Positions 43,129 through 53,748 of a DNA stretch of 64,000 bases are shown here, piece by piece. The translations under genes and the position numbers were made by a program. This DNA is from Komagataeibacter sucrofermentans DSM 15973 (GTDB taxonomy: Bacteria > Pseudomonadota > Alphaproteobacteria > Acetobacterales > Acetobacteraceae): NCBI RefSeq assembly GCF_040581405.1, contig NZ_CP137157.1, positions 431,001-495,000 of the forward strand, written 5' to 3'. Below the pieces are notes generated by a model. It did no database searches and was not told where the DNA came from. It saw only the letters and a program-made list of their open reading frames with translations. Every line of letters starts with the position of its first letter. The first letter of the stretch is position 1.

Positions 43129-45375
43129 TCACGGCCTGCGTTTCCGCAGGCGGGGTGCCACGTCGGGCAGGGCCAGAAGGACGGTGCCCCGGATGGCGCA
43201 TGCTTCTTCTATCCGTACGCGCAAAGCCTGACCGGGGCGGAATGCCATGGTCGTGTCGCGTGCGTGCAATGTCTGCGTTTTTTCATCGTGATGCCATTGA
43301 TCTTCCGGCAGGGCAGACATGGGCAGCAGGGCGGAGGTTCCTGTTGCATCCAGCACGACAAAAATACCGAATCGGGACAGGCTGGAAATATGCCCGTCCA
43401 TCTCGGTGCCGATCCGCGCCTCAAGCCAAGTCGCGGCGTAGCGCTCCAGCGTCTCGCGCTCGGCCTGTGCCGCGCGGCGCTCGGTGCGGGTGATGGCCTC
43501 GCCCACTTCTTCAAGCGCTTCGTGGCCGGGTGCGGGGCCGGGCTCGAGTCCGGTGGCGACGAGCAGGGCGCGGTGGGTCAGCAGGTCGGCATAGCGGCGG
43601 ATGGGGCTGGTGAAATGCGCGTAGGCCGCAAGCGAGAGGCCAAAATGCCCGATCGGCTCGGGGCTGTATTCCGCCTGGTTCTGCGCGCGCAGGATCAGTT
43701 CATTGACCAGCCCGGCCTGATCGGTGTCGCGCACCTGCTCCAGCACGCGGTCAAGATCGGCGGCGCGCAGGCTGCCCACGGGCGGCAGCTTCAGGCCCAT
43801 CAGGTCGAGCGTGCGGCGCAGGCTTTCCAGCCGCTCGGGCGTGGGGGGCGCGTGGATGCGGTACAGGCACGGAATATGTCGCGCCTCAAGGCAGCGGGCG
43901 GCGGCGACATTGGCCGCGATCATGAATTCTTCGACCAGCCTGTGGCTGTCGAGGCGGATTCGCGGCGCAATGGCCGTGATCTGGCCCCCATCACCCAGCC
44001 GGACCAGCCGCTCGGGCAGGTCGAGGTCCAGTGTGCCGCGCGCGCGGCGGGCATGGGTGAGGCTGGTCCACGCGCCAAACAGGCTGTCGAGCAGGCCTGG
44101 CGGCAGGGCCTGCATGGTGGTGTCGGGCGCACCATCGCGCGCGGCCTGCACCTGCTCATAGGTCAGGCGGCCCGCGCTGCGCATGATGCCGCGGCCAAAG
44201 CGGGCATTGCTGACAGCGCCATCAGGCGCCACGTTCATGGTCACGAACAGGCAGCCCCGGTCCTCATCGGGGCGTAGCGAGCACCACCCGTTCGAGAGAT
44301 CCTCGGGCAGCATCGGGATCACCCGGTCGGGGAAGTAGACCGAATTGCCGCGCTGCCGGGCCTCGCGGTCGAGTGCACTGCCGGGGCGCACGTACCAGGC
44401 CACGTCGGCAATGGCGATGGTGATGCGGAAGCCATCGCCATCGGGTTCGGCATAGATGGCATCATCAAAATCGCGTGCATCCGCGCCATCGATCGTGACC
44501 AGCGGCATATCACGCAGGTCGGTGCGGCCCATGGGGGCGACGCCACGGGCGGCTTTTGCCTGCGCCAGCGCCTCGGTGGGGAAGACGTGGGGAATGCCCA
44601 GCATGGCCACTGCCACCATGCTGATGGTGCGGGCATCGCCCTGCGGGCCAAGGCGCTCGATGATGCGCGCAGGGTGCAGCCCCGGCCCGGACTGGGGCAG
44701 CGGGGTGGCGATGACAATTTCGTTATCGGGCGCGTTGTCATCCTCGCCCGTGGGGATGACCCATTCCGCCTTGGCGCGACGGTCGGCTGGCGTGAGGCGG
44801 CCTGCGGGGCGGAAGCGGGCCGGGGTGGCGGCGGCGGGATCATCGGCTGGCAGGGTGCGGAACAGGCCCACGATCTGGGTGGGCGCATCACTCACGCGGC
44901 GCAGCGTGCGGCCTTCATACTTGCCGGGGCCGACCCGGCGCAGGCGGGCCACCACGCGCTCGCCCGGAGCAAGGGCGGCGCGACCGCGCAGTTCGGGGTG
45001 CATGAACACGGTGGGGGAGGGGCCTTCGCCATCCCACTGCACCGGCCGGGCGATGGGGTCGCCATCGGCATCGGTGCCGGTGACCTGCACCACCATGGAT
45101 TCGGGCAGCCGGTCCGATACGCGAAAGCGCCGTGCGCCCGCAGGCGCAAGCGTGCCATCAAGCGCCATGTCGCGCAGCATCTGGCGCAATGCGCCCTTGT
45201 GCTCCGGGCCAAGGCCGAATTCACGGCTGATCTCGCGCTTGCCGATGCGGCCTGTCGCCCCTTCGATAAACGCGCGAAGCTGCTCACGATCGGGCAGGCC
45301 ACCCGTACGGGCTGGCGGCGTGCCCGTGGGCAGGCGGTCCGGCATCTCGGGAGTTGCTGGACGCTGCCGCTTCAT
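43129..45375 (-). CDS. rnr: Ribonuclease R
   Basis: 748 residues, RNB-family 3'-5' exoribonuclease. N-terminal winged-helix and cold-shock regions are followed by the RNB catalytic core with acidic motif TIDGADARDFDDAIYAE (Asp cluster). The C-terminal S1 domain includes MDGHISSLSRFGIFVVLD. It degrades structured RNA and matures stable RNAs. It starts 2 bases after the topA stop, and its tail abuts the S41 protease. Family length and all metal ligands appear intact. Confidence 0.96.
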   Translation of the reverse strand: MKRQRPATPEMPDRLPTGTPPARTGGLPDREQLRAFIEGATGRIGKREISREFGLGPEHKGALRQMLRDMALDGTLAPAGARRFRVSDRLPESMVVQVTGTDADGDPIARPVQWDGEGPSPTVFMHPELRGRAALAPGERVVARLRRVGPGKYEGRTLRRVSDAPTQIVGLFRTLPADDPAAATPARFRPAGRLTPADRRAKAEWVIPTGEDDNAPDNEIVIATPLPQSGPGLHPARIIERLGPQGDARTISMVAVAMLGIPHVFPTEALAQAKAARGVAPMGRTDLRDMPLVTIDGADARDFDDAIYAEPDGDGFRITIAIADVAWYVRPGSALDREARQRGNSVYFPDRVIPMLPEDLSNGWCSLRPDEDRGCLFVTMNVAPDGAVSNARFGRGIMRSAGRLTYEQVQAARDGAPDTTMQALPPGLLDSLFGAWTSLTHARRARGTLDLDLPERLVRLGDGGQITAIAPRIRLDSHRLVEEFMIAANVAAARCLEARHIPCLYRIHAPPTPERLESLRRTLDLMGLKLPPVGSLRAADLDRVLEQVRDTDQAGLVNELILRAQNQAEYSPEPIGHFGLSLAAYAHFTSPIRRYADLLTHRALLVATGLEPGPAPGHEALEEVGEAITRTERRAAQAERETLERYAATWLEARIGTEMDGHISSLSRFGIFVVLDATGTSALLPMSALPEDQWHHDEKTQTLHARDTTMAFRPGQALRVRIEEACAIRGTVLLALPDVAPRLRKRRP

Positions 45376-45377
45376 GA

Positions 45378-48104
45378 TCAGTCCGTCTCGCTTTCAGTCT
45401 TGGCCGGGGCGGCCTTCTTGCGGGTGGTGGTTTTTTTGGCCGCCGGTTTGGCCGCCGTCTTTTTGGGGGCTGCCTTTTTCTTTGGTGCAGCCTTTTTGGG
45501 CGCGGCTTCCTTGCCGTCCTCGCTTTCCGCCGCCTTGGCCTTTGTCTTGCGGGCTGCGGGCTTGCGGGTGGTGGTGGCTTTCTTGCCCTTGGCCTTGAGC
45601 GGCTTGCCCTTTTCGGTCAGCAGCGTCAGGGCTTCCTCCATGGTCACGTCGTTCATGTCATGCGCGCGCGGCACGGTGGCCACGATCGAACCGTGCTGAA
45701 CGTACGGGCCAAAGCGGCCCTTGCGCACCATGACCGGCTCGCCATCCTTGGGGTGCGGGCCGATGGTGCGGATCGAGGCCAGCTTCTTGGCCAGCGCATC
45801 GACCGCGCGGTTCAGCCCCACGGTCAGGACATCGTCATCCTTGTCCAGCGAGCCATAGACCGCGCCCATCTTCACATATGGCCCAAAGCGGCCCAGACCC
45901 GCCTCGATCGGCTCGCCAAGTTCGGGGTGAATACCCACGATGCGCGGCAGCGACAGCAGGCCAACCGCCTGTTCGAGCGTGATCTTGTCGCCATCAAGCC
46001 CGCGCGGAATGGTGGCGCGCCTGGGCTTGGCCTTCTTGTCCTCGGGGTCGGGCTCGCCCTGCTGCACGTACAGCCCCCACGGGCCACGGCGCACGGTCAC
46101 GTCCTCGCCGGTGGGTGCGGCACCGAGCACACGCATGCCATCCTTCAGGGCGGCGGCGTCATCGCCTTCCTTCGGGTCGGCCACGAGTTTGCGGGTGTAC
46201 TGGCACGTGGGGTAGTTCGAGCAGCCGATGAACGCGCCATAGCGCCCCAGCTTCAGCCCCAGCCTGCCGGTGTTGCACGCCGTGCACAGGCGCGGGTCCT
46301 GCCCGTCTTCCCGCGCGGGGAAGAAGTAAGGCGAAAGATCGGCATCAAGTGCGGTGATGACGTCGGATATCTTGAGGTCCTTGGTCTGGTCCACCGCGTG
46401 CGAGAAGTCGGACCAGAAGGCGGACATGACATCGCGCCAGTTGGCCCGGCCGCCTGAAATGTCATCAAGCTGTTCCTCAAGGCCTGCGGTGAACTGCGTG
46501 TCCACATACCGCTCGAAGAACGAGGTGAGGAAGGCCGTGACCAGCCGCCCGCGATCTTCGGGGATGAAGCGGCGGTTTTCAAGCTGCACGTAATTGCGGT
46601 CGCGCAGCACGGTCAGGATGGAGGCGTAGGTGGAAGGGCGGCCAATGCCGATCTCTTCCATCTTCTTCACCAGCGAGGCCTCCGAGTAGCGCGGCGGTGG
46701 CTGGGTGAAGTGCTGGTCCGCCGTGACCTCGCCGCGCCCGATGGCGTCGCGCTCCTTCATGGCGGGCAGCATGCGGTCCTGCTCGTCCTCTGCCTTGGCG
46801 GGCGAGTCGTCGCGGCCTTCGCTATAGAGCTTCAGGAAGCCGTCAAACGCGATCATGGAGCCGGTGGCGCGCAGGGTCACGCGCTTCTGGCGGTCCACGA
46901 TGTCAACCGCCACCTGGTCGAGTTCGGCGGACTGCATCTGGCTGGCGACCGAGCGCTTCCACACCAGGTCGTACAGCTTTTTCTGCTCGGGCGAGAGGTA
47001 ACGCGCCATGTCGGCGGGCGTGCGGCGCACGTCGGTCGGGCGGATGGCCTCATGCGCTTCCTGCGCGTTCTTGGCCTTGGTGGAATAGATGCGCGGCTTG
47101 TCGGGCACGTACTGCTCGCCAAAGCTGTGGCCGATATGGCCCCGGATGGCGCTGATCGCCTCACCCGCCATCTGCACGCCGTCGGTTCGCATATAGGTGA
47201 TGAGACCCACGGTCTCGCCACCGATGTCGATGCCCTCATAAAGCTGCTGGGCCGTGCGCATGGCTACCTGCGCGCCCATGCCCAGCTTGCGCGAGGCCTC
47301 CTGCTGCATGGTCGATGTGGTGAACGGCGGCGGCGGGTTGCGGCGCACCTTGCGGCGCTCGACCTTCTCTACCCCGAAGTCACCGGCCTCGACCGCAGCC
47401 CTGGCGGCCATGGCGCTGGCTTCGTTGTTAAGGTCGAACTGATCAAGCTTGTGACCATCAAGATGCGTGAGCCGCGCGGTAAACGCAGCCCCTGCGGGCG
47501 TGGTCATGCGGGCCAGCACCGACCAGTATTCACGCGGCTTGAAGATCTCGATCTCGGCTTCGCGCTCGCAGATCAGCCTGAGTGCCACCGACTGCACACG
47601 GCCTGCGCTGCGCGAGCCGGGCAGCTTGCGCCACAGCACCGGCGAGAGCGTGAAGCCCACGAGGTAGTCAAGCGCGCGGCGGGCGAGATAGGCCTCGATC
47701 AGCGGAAAGTCGAGTTCACGCGGGTGAGCCATCGCGGCCTTGATGGCGCTTTTGGTGATCTCGTTGAAGGTGACGCGCTGCACCTCGATGCCCTTGAGGA
47801 GCTTTTTCTCCTCCAGGATCGAGCGCACGTGCCACGAAATGGCCTCTCCCTCGCGGTCGGGGTCAGTGGCGAGATACAGGTGTGTCGCCCCGCGCAGCGC
47901 CTTGGCAATGGCCGCGATCTGGCGGCTGCCGCGCTCGTCGGTTTCCCACACCATGGCAAAGCCTTCGTCGGGTTTGACGCTGCCATCCTTGGGCGGAAGG
48001 TCGCGCACATGCCCGAACGAGGCCAGAACCGTATAGTTTTCACCCAGATACTTATTGATCGTTTTCGCCTTGGCTGGCGATTCGACCACCACGACGTCAG
48101 TCAT
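45378..48104 (-). CDS. topA: DNA topoisomerase I
   Basis: 908 residues, type IA topoisomerase relaxing negative supercoils. TOPRIM start VVVESPAKAKTINKYLG with LATDPDREGEAISWH; active-site Tyr in GLITYMRTDGV (about residue 304); one clear C4 zinc finger CTACNTGRLGLK...GCSNYPTCQY, followed by topoisomerase C-terminal repeats. The last 75 residues form a Lys/Ala/Pro tail like histone H1. Between dprA and rnr in a compact cluster. Confidence 0.97.
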   Translation of the reverse strand: MTDVVVVESPAKAKTINKYLGENYTVLASFGHVRDLPPKDGSVKPDEGFAMVWETDERGSRQIAAIAKALRGATHLYLATDPDREGEAISWHVRSILEEKKLLKGIEVQRVTFNEITKSAIKAAMAHPRELDFPLIEAYLARRALDYLVGFTLSPVLWRKLPGSRSAGRVQSVALRLICEREAEIEIFKPREYWSVLARMTTPAGAAFTARLTHLDGHKLDQFDLNNEASAMAARAAVEAGDFGVEKVERRKVRRNPPPPFTTSTMQQEASRKLGMGAQVAMRTAQQLYEGIDIGGETVGLITYMRTDGVQMAGEAISAIRGHIGHSFGEQYVPDKPRIYSTKAKNAQEAHEAIRPTDVRRTPADMARYLSPEQKKLYDLVWKRSVASQMQSAELDQVAVDIVDRQKRVTLRATGSMIAFDGFLKLYSEGRDDSPAKAEDEQDRMLPAMKERDAIGRGEVTADQHFTQPPPRYSEASLVKKMEEIGIGRPSTYASILTVLRDRNYVQLENRRFIPEDRGRLVTAFLTSFFERYVDTQFTAGLEEQLDDISGGRANWRDVMSAFWSDFSHAVDQTKDLKISDVITALDADLSPYFFPAREDGQDPRLCTACNTGRLGLKLGRYGAFIGCSNYPTCQYTRKLVADPKEGDDAAALKDGMRVLGAAPTGEDVTVRRGPWGLYVQQGEPDPEDKKAKPRRATIPRGLDGDKITLEQAVGLLSLPRIVGIHPELGEPIEAGLGRFGPYVKMGAVYGSLDKDDDVLTVGLNRAVDALAKKLASIRTIGPHPKDGEPVMVRKGRFGPYVQHGSIVATVPRAHDMNDVTMEEALTLLTEKGKPLKAKGKKATTTRKPAARKTKAKAAESEDGKEAAPKKAAPKKKAAPKKTAAKPAAKKTTTRKKAAPAKTESETD

Positions 48105-48149
48105 TCTGTCTCCGGATCACGATTCTCAAAACCTTGCTCTATCCCGCGC

Positions 48150-49313
48150 TCAGGCCGGGGGTGGACGCCGCACGACCAGATCCCCCGCAAGGAATTCGAT
48201 CGTGCCCGCAATCTCCATTTCCGACAGGACGGTCAGGACTGCTGCTGTCGAGAACTGGCAGCGCCGTACAAGATCGTCAACAGGCGATGGCGTGAAAGAT
48301 AGAAAACCTTCCACCATTTCATGCAGGTCGCCCTGGGCTGGGGGCGGTGGCGCGGGGTCTGTGTGCTGCGGGGCCAAGGCTTGCCCGCCCGATGGGGCAG
48401 CATTGTGGCGCACGGCGCGGGGTGGGGCGGAAAACAGGTCGTTTTCCTCTATTGTTTCAGGCAGTTCGCGCAATATGTCGCGTTCGGTTTCGGTCACGAT
48501 TGCGCCCTGGCGCAGCAGGTCGTTGCTGCCCCGGCAGCGCGGATCAAGCGGCGAGCCGGGCACGGCGAAGATGGTGCGCCCGTAATCGAGCGCCATGCGC
48601 GCGGTAATCAGGCTGCCCGAGCGCAGTGCAGCCTCGATCACCACGCAGCCCAGGCCCAGGCCCGCAATCAGCCGGTTGCGGCGCGGAAAGTGCCTGGCCT
48701 GCGGCACCGTGCCCAGCGCGGCCTCGGTCACGACCGCGCCGGTGCGGGCAATCTCGGCCTGCAGGGGGGCATGTTCAGGCGGGTAGGGGCAGTCCAGCCC
48801 GCCTGCTATGGCGGCAACCGTGCGGCCCGCCGTCATGGCGCCGCGATGGGCTGCGCCATCAATGCCCCGCGCCAGCCCCGATACGGTGTGCACGCCGTGC
48901 GCGGCCAGCAGGGCGGCCAGGCTTTCGGCCATGCGCAGCCCGCCCGATGAGGCATTGCGCCCGCCCACGATGCCCACCATGCGGGCAGACAGCAGCGCCA
49001 CGTCGCCCAGCACCGACAGCACGGGTGGCGCGTCGGGCAGTGCGGCCAGAAGGGCCGGGTAGCCGGGCTGGCCGTGCACGAGCAGCGTGCCGCCCAGGGC
49101 ATGCAGGCGCTCAAGCTCGCGCAGCGCGTCATCACGCGGGCAGAGCGGGCCGATGGTGCGGCTGATGCGGGTGGCGCCGCGCTCGAGCATGGCAAGGGCT
49201 GCTTCAACACTGCCATGGGTGCGGATGAGCTTGCGGTAGCTGACCGGGCCGATGCCGTCCGTTCGCGCCAGCCGCAGGCAGGCCAGCGCCGTTTCGGCAT
49301 CGGGGCGGGTCAT
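48150..49313 (-). CDS. dprA: DNA processing protein DprA
   Basis: 387 residues. Rossmann-type core with VGIVGGRNASSGGLRMAE and the SGLARGIDGAAHRGA signature, a conserved LSRLNRLIAGL-like region (RRNRLIAGLGLGCVVIEA), and a C-terminal winged-helix domain (about 320-387). DprA loads RecA on incoming single strands during transformation. comEC is encoded 4.4 kb away, so a natural-transformation role is possible. ATG overlaps the plsY stop by four bases. Confidence 0.95.
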   Translation of the reverse strand: MTRPDAETALACLRLARTDGIGPVSYRKLIRTHGSVEAALAMLERGATRISRTIGPLCPRDDALRELERLHALGGTLLVHGQPGYPALLAALPDAPPVLSVLGDVALLSARMVGIVGGRNASSGGLRMAESLAALLAAHGVHTVSGLARGIDGAAHRGAMTAGRTVAAIAGGLDCPYPPEHAPLQAEIARTGAVVTEAALGTVPQARHFPRRNRLIAGLGLGCVVIEAALRSGSLITARMALDYGRTIFAVPGSPLDPRCRGSNDLLRQGAIVTETERDILRELPETIEENDLFSAPPRAVRHNAAPSGGQALAPQHTDPAPPPPAQGDLHEMVEGFLSFTPSPVDDLVRRCQFSTAAVLTVLSEMEIAGTIEFLAGDLVVRRPPPA

Positions 49314-49948
49314 GTGCCTTTCTGGCCGATTCTGGGCTCGGTGCCCTTGAGCAGGCGGGTAATGTTGGCGTGATGGCGGATCAGGATCATCACCGCAATC
49401 AGCACCCCGGCCAGATAGGCGGGGGAGTTGAAGTCAATGCGGCCGGGCCGGATCATGAGCAGCGGCAGGGCGGCGAAGGCGATGATTGCGCCCGCTGATG
49501 AAATGCGCGTGACCTTGGCAAAGATCAGCCACAGCGCGCAGCAGCACAGGCCCACGCCGGGCATGAGGGCCAGAATGCAGCCAAGCCCCGTGGCAACCCC
49601 TTTACCGCCCTTGAATTTGAGCCAGACGGGAAAGCAGTGCCCAGCCACGGCAAAGATGGCGGCCAGCGATTCGGCGGCCAGCGTGTGGAACGGGCACAGC
49701 ACGAAGGCGCAGAACACCGCGAACGCCCCCTTGGTGCCATCAAGTGCGAGCGTGCCCGCGGCCAGCCCCTTGCGGCCCGTGCGCAGCACGTTGGTCGCCC
49801 CGATATTGCCCGAGCCGATCTTGCGGATATCGCCACCACCCGAAAGCGCGGTGAGCACCAGCCCGAAGGGAATGCTGCCAATCAGATAGGACAGGAAGGC
49901 GACGCCGCCCATGAGCGGCAGGTCGTAGGTGGGGATGCCGTAGATCAT
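49310..49948 (-). CDS. plsY: Acyl-phosphate:glycerol-3-phosphate acyltransferase
   Basis: 212 residues, about five to seven membrane helices. Conserved loops: SYLIGSIPFGLVL, GSGNIGATNVLRTGRKG, and the third motif FPVWLKFKGGKGVATG. It transfers acyl from acyl-phosphate to glycerol-3-phosphate in phospholipid synthesis. Start ATG 49948 overlaps the pyrC stop by ATGA, and its stop overlaps dprA. An open frame further upstream is inside pyrC and not coding. Confidence 0.97.
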   Translation of the reverse strand: MIYGIPTYDLPLMGGVAFLSYLIGSIPFGLVLTALSGGGDIRKIGSGNIGATNVLRTGRKGLAAGTLALDGTKGAFAVFCAFVLCPFHTLAAESLAAIFAVAGHCFPVWLKFKGGKGVATGLGCILALMPGVGLCCCALWLIFAKVTRISSAGAIIAFAALPLLMIRPGRIDFNSPAYLAGVLIAVMILIRHHANITRLLKGTEPRIGQKGT

Positions 49949-51240
49949 GCGGCCTGCGCCCCGAACACGCGCACGCCCTTCTTCCACGTGCCCAGCACGC
50001 GGCCTTCCAGCGCACGGCCATCGAACGGGGTGTTCTGCGCCTTGCCCGGCAGGTCGCCCGCGCGCACCACCCAGGCGGTATCGGGGTTGAACAGGCACAG
50101 ATCGGCAGGCTCGCCCACGGCCAGCGTGCCCGCCTTGCTGCCCAGCACGGCAGCGGGGCGGTGGGTGAGCAGGCCGATGGCCTCCATCATGCCAAGATGC
50201 CCCGCATGAACCTGCGCCAGTGTAACCGCAAGCAGCGTGCACAGCCCGGTGCCCCCGGCTGCCGCCACGGCAAAGGGCTGGCGCTTGTCATCGGCGTCGC
50301 ACGGCATGTGGTCGGAGGCAATGGCATCAATCGTGCCATCGGCCAGGGCGGCGCTGACGGCACGGCGGTCGGCCTCGGTGCGCAGCGGCGGCGAGAGCTT
50401 GGCGTAGGTGCGGAAATCACCGATCACCGTCTCGTTGAGGTCGAAATAGGGCGGTGCCGTATCGCAGCTCACGCGCAGGCCATCGGCCTTGGCGTTGCGG
50501 ATCAGGTCCAGCCCCTCGGCGGTGGAGACATGGCCAAAATGCAGCCGCCCGCCGGTCATGCGCGCAAGGCGGAGGTCACGCGCGATCAGGATGGCCTCGG
50601 CTGCCGCCGGAATGCCGGGCAGGCCAAGGCGGGTGGCGAGTTCGCCATCGGTGGCGCAGCCGCCGCGCGCGAGCGACGGGTCTTCGGGGTGCTGCACGAT
50701 CAGCGCGTTGAAGCCGCGGGCGTAGGTCAGCATCTGGCGCATCATGCGGCTGTCGGCAATGGCGTGCGGGCCATCGGTAAAGGCAATGGCGCCTGCTTCG
50801 GCCAGCAGGCCGATTTCGGCCATTTCCTTGCCTGCGCATTCGCGTGTCAATGCACCGTAGGGCAGGATGTCGATCATGCCCGTTTCCTCGCCGCGCGCGC
50901 GCAGCAGGCGGGCAAGGGCGGGGTTGTCTATGGTGGGGCTGGTATTGGGCAGCACGGCAATGGTGGTGATGCCACCTGCCACGGCGGCGCGCGCGGCCGA
51001 GAGCACCGTCTCGCGATATTCATATCCCGGCTCGCCAATGGTCACGCGCATGTCTACAAGGCCGGGGCACAGCACGAGCTGGCCGCCGCCATCGATCACG
51101 TCTGCCCCATCGGGCATGCCTTCGGCCTGCGGCGCATCGGTGCCTGCAATCACGCCATTCTGCACCAGCAGGCGGCCGGGGCGGTCCGTGTTGCTGGCGG
51201 GGTCGATCAGGCGCACATTTTCAAAAACGGTTGGCTTCAT
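49945..51240 (-). CDS. pyrC: Dihydroorotase-like protein lacking the HxH metal motif
   Basis: 431 residues, class I dihydroorotase/amidohydrolase fold. At the position where active enzymes have D-x-H-x-H-x-R-x-P-G, this one reads [10 protein letters not shown], so both first-strand histidines are lost. Later metal-type residues remain (His in VQHPEDPS, His in FGHVSTAEG, Asp in ASDHMPCD). It may be a non-catalytic PyrX/PyrC-prime subunit supporting PyrB, as in Pseudomonas. Overlaps pyrB and plsY by ATGA, indicating a coupled pyrimidine module. Confidence 0.85.
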   Translation of the reverse strand: MKPTVFENVRLIDPASNTDRPGRLLVQNGVIAGTDAPQAEGMPDGADVIDGGGQLVLCPGLVDMRVTIGEPGYEYRETVLSAARAAVAGGITTIAVLPNTSPTIDNPALARLLRARGEETGMIDILPYGALTRECAGKEMAEIGLLAEAGAIAFTDGPHAIADSRMMRQMLTYARGFNALIVQHPEDPSLARGGCATDGELATRLGLPGIPAAAEAILIARDLRLARMTGGRLHFGHVSTAEGLDLIRNAKADGLRVSCDTAPPYFDLNETVIGDFRTYAKLSPPLRTEADRRAVSAALADGTIDAIASDHMPCDADDKRQPFAVAAAGGTGLCTLLAVTLAQVHAGHLGMMEAIGLLTHRPAAVLGSKAGTLAVGEPADLCLFNPDTAWVVRAGDLPGKAQNTPFDGRALEGRVLGTWKKGVRVFGAQAA

Positions 51241-52202
51241 GCGCCTTCTCCCCCGCGTGCGAGCAGGTCGAGCACCGCCATGCGCACTGCAACCCCCATT
51301 TCCACCTGTTCACGGATGACGCTCTGGTCGGAATCGGCCACGCGGCTGTCAATTTCCACGCCCCGGTTCATCGGGCCGGGGTGCATGACCAGCGCATGCG
51401 GCCTGGCCAGCGCAAGGCGTTTGTTATCAAGGCCATAAAAGCGGAAATATTCCCGCGCGCTGGGCACCTGCGTGCCCTTCATGCGTTCGCGCTGCACGCG
51501 CAGCATCATCACCACGTCCACGCCGCGCAGGCCGTCTTCCATGGTGTGATGGATGCTCACCCCCAGCGCGCCAATGGCACCGGGCACCAGCGTGGGCGGC
51601 CCCACCACGCGCACCTGGCAGCCCAGGGCGGTGAGCAGGTGGATGTTGGAGCGCGCGACCCGGCTGTGGCTGACATCGCCGCAGATCGCTACCGTCAGCC
51701 CCTCGAACGTGCCGAAATGGCGGCGGATGGTCAGCGCATCAAGCAGCGCCTGGGTGGGGTGCTCATGCGTGCCATCACCCGCATTGACCACGCTGGCCTG
51801 CACTTTCTGCGCCAGCAGGGCGGGCGCGCCGGACTGGGCATGGCGCACCACGAGCAGGTCGGCGTGCATGGCGTTGAGCGTGGCTGCGGTGTCAAGCAGC
51901 GTCTCGCCCTTGTTGACCGAGGAACTGGCCACGGTCATGTTCACCACATCCGCGCCCAGCCGCTTGCCCGCCAGCTCGAACGAGGTGCGGGTGCGGGTGC
52001 TGTCCTCAAAGAACAGGTTGATGAGCGTGCGCCCGCGCAGCAGGTCGCGCGGCGTCTTGCGCGAGCGGTTGAGCAGGGCATAGTGCTCGGCCAGGTCCAG
52101 TATGGGCATGATCCGGCTCGGATGCATGCCCTGCACGCCCAGCAGATGGCGCGTGGCCGGGGTGGCGAACACGTTGCTGCCGTGGCTGCTGCGCTCATTC
52201 AT
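51237..52202 (-). CDS. pyrB: Aspartate carbamoyltransferase catalytic subunit
   Basis: 321 residues from ATG 52202. Carbamoyl-phosphate motif [15 protein letters not shown] and aspartate-side segment [14 protein letters not shown] (HPGP). Catalyses the first committed step of pyrimidine synthesis. Its start overlaps the gltX stop by eight bases and its stop overlaps pyrC by ATGA. No pyrI regulatory gene is adjacent, as expected for the PyrB-PyrC type of enzyme. Codons further upstream lie inside gltX. Confidence 0.97.
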   Translation of the reverse strand: MNERSSHGSNVFATPATRHLLGVQGMHPSRIMPILDLAEHYALLNRSRKTPRDLLRGRTLINLFFEDSTRTRTSFELAGKRLGADVVNMTVASSSVNKGETLLDTAATLNAMHADLLVVRHAQSGAPALLAQKVQASVVNAGDGTHEHPTQALLDALTIRRHFGTFEGLTVAICGDVSHSRVARSNIHLLTALGCQVRVVGPPTLVPGAIGALGVSIHHTMEDGLRGVDVVMMLRVQRERMKGTQVPSAREYFRFYGLDNKRLALARPHALVMHPGPMNRGVEIDSRVADSDQSVIREQVEMGVAVRMAVLDLLARGGEGA

Positions 52203-53601
52203 GGGCGGCGACCGCGTTGATGCGCGCCAGAACCTCGTCACGGCCAAGGGCGAGCAGCGTATCATCAATGCCGGGCGACATGGTGCTGCCGGTTACGGCG
52301 GCGCGCAGCGGCTGGGCCACCTTGCCCAGCTTCATCTCATGCGTTTCGGCAAACTGGCGCAGGGTCGCGTCGATCGCCTCCTTGCTGAACGGCTCGGTCG
52401 CCTCGAGCGCCTTGGCCAGCCTGCCCAGCATCACGCGGTTTTCCGGGGTAAGCTGCTTTTCGGCCTTGGGGTCGAAGGCGAGAGGCAACGAACGGCCGAG
52501 GAAGGCGGCGTTATCGGCCAGTTCCACCAGTGTCTTGGCGCGTTCCTTCAGGCCGGGCATCAGCGCCAGCACCTTTGCACGGGTGGCGTCGGATGTATCA
52601 ACGCCTTCCATCTTGCCCAGGCGGTCCATCACGTCATTGGTCAGGCGGGTGTCATCGGCCTGGCGCAGCCACACGCCATTGATGTGCAGCAGCTTGGCGT
52701 AATCCATGCGCGAGGGCGAGCGGCCCACGCCATCGAGGTCGAACAGCCTGATCTGTTCCTCGCGTGAGAGGATCTCGGCATCACCGTGGCCCCAGCCAAG
52801 GCGCAGCAGGTAATTGTTCAGGGCCTCGGGCAGGTAGCCCATATCGCGGAATTCCACGACCGACTGCGCCCCGTGCCGCTTGGACAGCTTGGCCCCGTCA
52901 GGCCCGTGAATGAGCGGCAGATGCGCGAAATGCGGCAGGTTCCAGCCCATGGCGCGGTAGATCATGGCCTGGCGGAAAGTGTTGGTCAGGTGGTCATCGC
53001 CACGGATGACATGGGTGATGTCCATGTCATGGTCATCGACCACCACGGCAAGCTGGTAGACCGGGGTGCCATCGGCGCGCAGGATGATCATGTCATCGAG
53101 TTCGCTGTTGGCCACGCGCACGTCGCCCTGCACCAGATCGTGGATGGTGGTTTCCCCCTCACGCGGGGCCTTGATGCGGATGGTGTAGGGGGTGTTGGCG
53201 GGGGCCTCGGCGGGGTCACGGTCGCGCCACATGCCGTTGTAGCGGGGGGGACGGCCCTCGGCCATCGCCTTCTCGCGCATTTCCTTCAGTTCATCGGCCG
53301 TGCAGTAGCAGCGATAGGCCAGGCCCTTTTCCAGCAGTTCATGCGCCACCTCGGCGTGGCGGCCCTGGCGCGTGGACTGGAAGACCGGCTTCTCATCGGA
53401 TTCGATGCCCATCCAGGCCAGGCCGTCGAACAGCACGTCGACCGCATGCTGGGTCGAGCGTTCGCGGTCGGTATCCTCGATGCGGAGCACGAACTGCCCG
53501 CCGTGGTGGCGGGCATAGAGGAAATTGAAAAGGGCGGCACGGGCGTTGCCGATATGCAGCAGGCCGGTGGGGCTGGGAGCAAAACGCGTACGGACAGTCA
53601 T
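52195..53601 (-). CDS. gltX: Glutamyl-tRNA synthetase
   Basis: 468-residue class I synthetase. Signature 1 [18 protein letters not shown] and KMSKS-type loop [11 protein letters not shown]. The catalytic half is followed by the helical anticodon-binding domain of the GltX1/GltX2 type. Alphaproteobacteria often have two gltX genes, one discriminating and one mischarging tRNA-Gln; which this is cannot be decided here. ATG 53601 chosen over 53619 because [13 protein letters not shown] is the family start. First gene of the long minus-strand cluster. Confidence 0.96.
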   Translation of the reverse strand: MTVRTRFAPSPTGLLHIGNARAALFNFLYARHHGGQFVLRIEDTDRERSTQHAVDVLFDGLAWMGIESDEKPVFQSTRQGRHAEVAHELLEKGLAYRCYCTADELKEMREKAMAEGRPPRYNGMWRDRDPAEAPANTPYTIRIKAPREGETTIHDLVQGDVRVANSELDDMIILRADGTPVYQLAVVVDDHDMDITHVIRGDDHLTNTFRQAMIYRAMGWNLPHFAHLPLIHGPDGAKLSKRHGAQSVVEFRDMGYLPEALNNYLLRLGWGHGDAEILSREEQIRLFDLDGVGRSPSRMDYAKLLHINGVWLRQADDTRLTNDVMDRLGKMEGVDTSDATRAKVLALMPGLKERAKTLVELADNAAFLGRSLPLAFDPKAEKQLTPENRVMLGRLAKALEATEPFSKEAIDATLRQFAETHEMKLGKVAQPLRAAVTGSTMSPGIDDTLLALGRDEVLARINAVAAHE

Positions 53602-53748
53602 GAACCGGGTTCCTAGCATGTTTTCGCCCTGCTGACAGGGGGCACTCTGGCGTGAAAACCGTTCCGCCCGCTAGGGTGTGCATTCCTGCCACGCCTTTTA
53701 CGCGCATTATGGGGGTCTTCTGTCGGGTTTGTCTGCCATTCGCCATCA

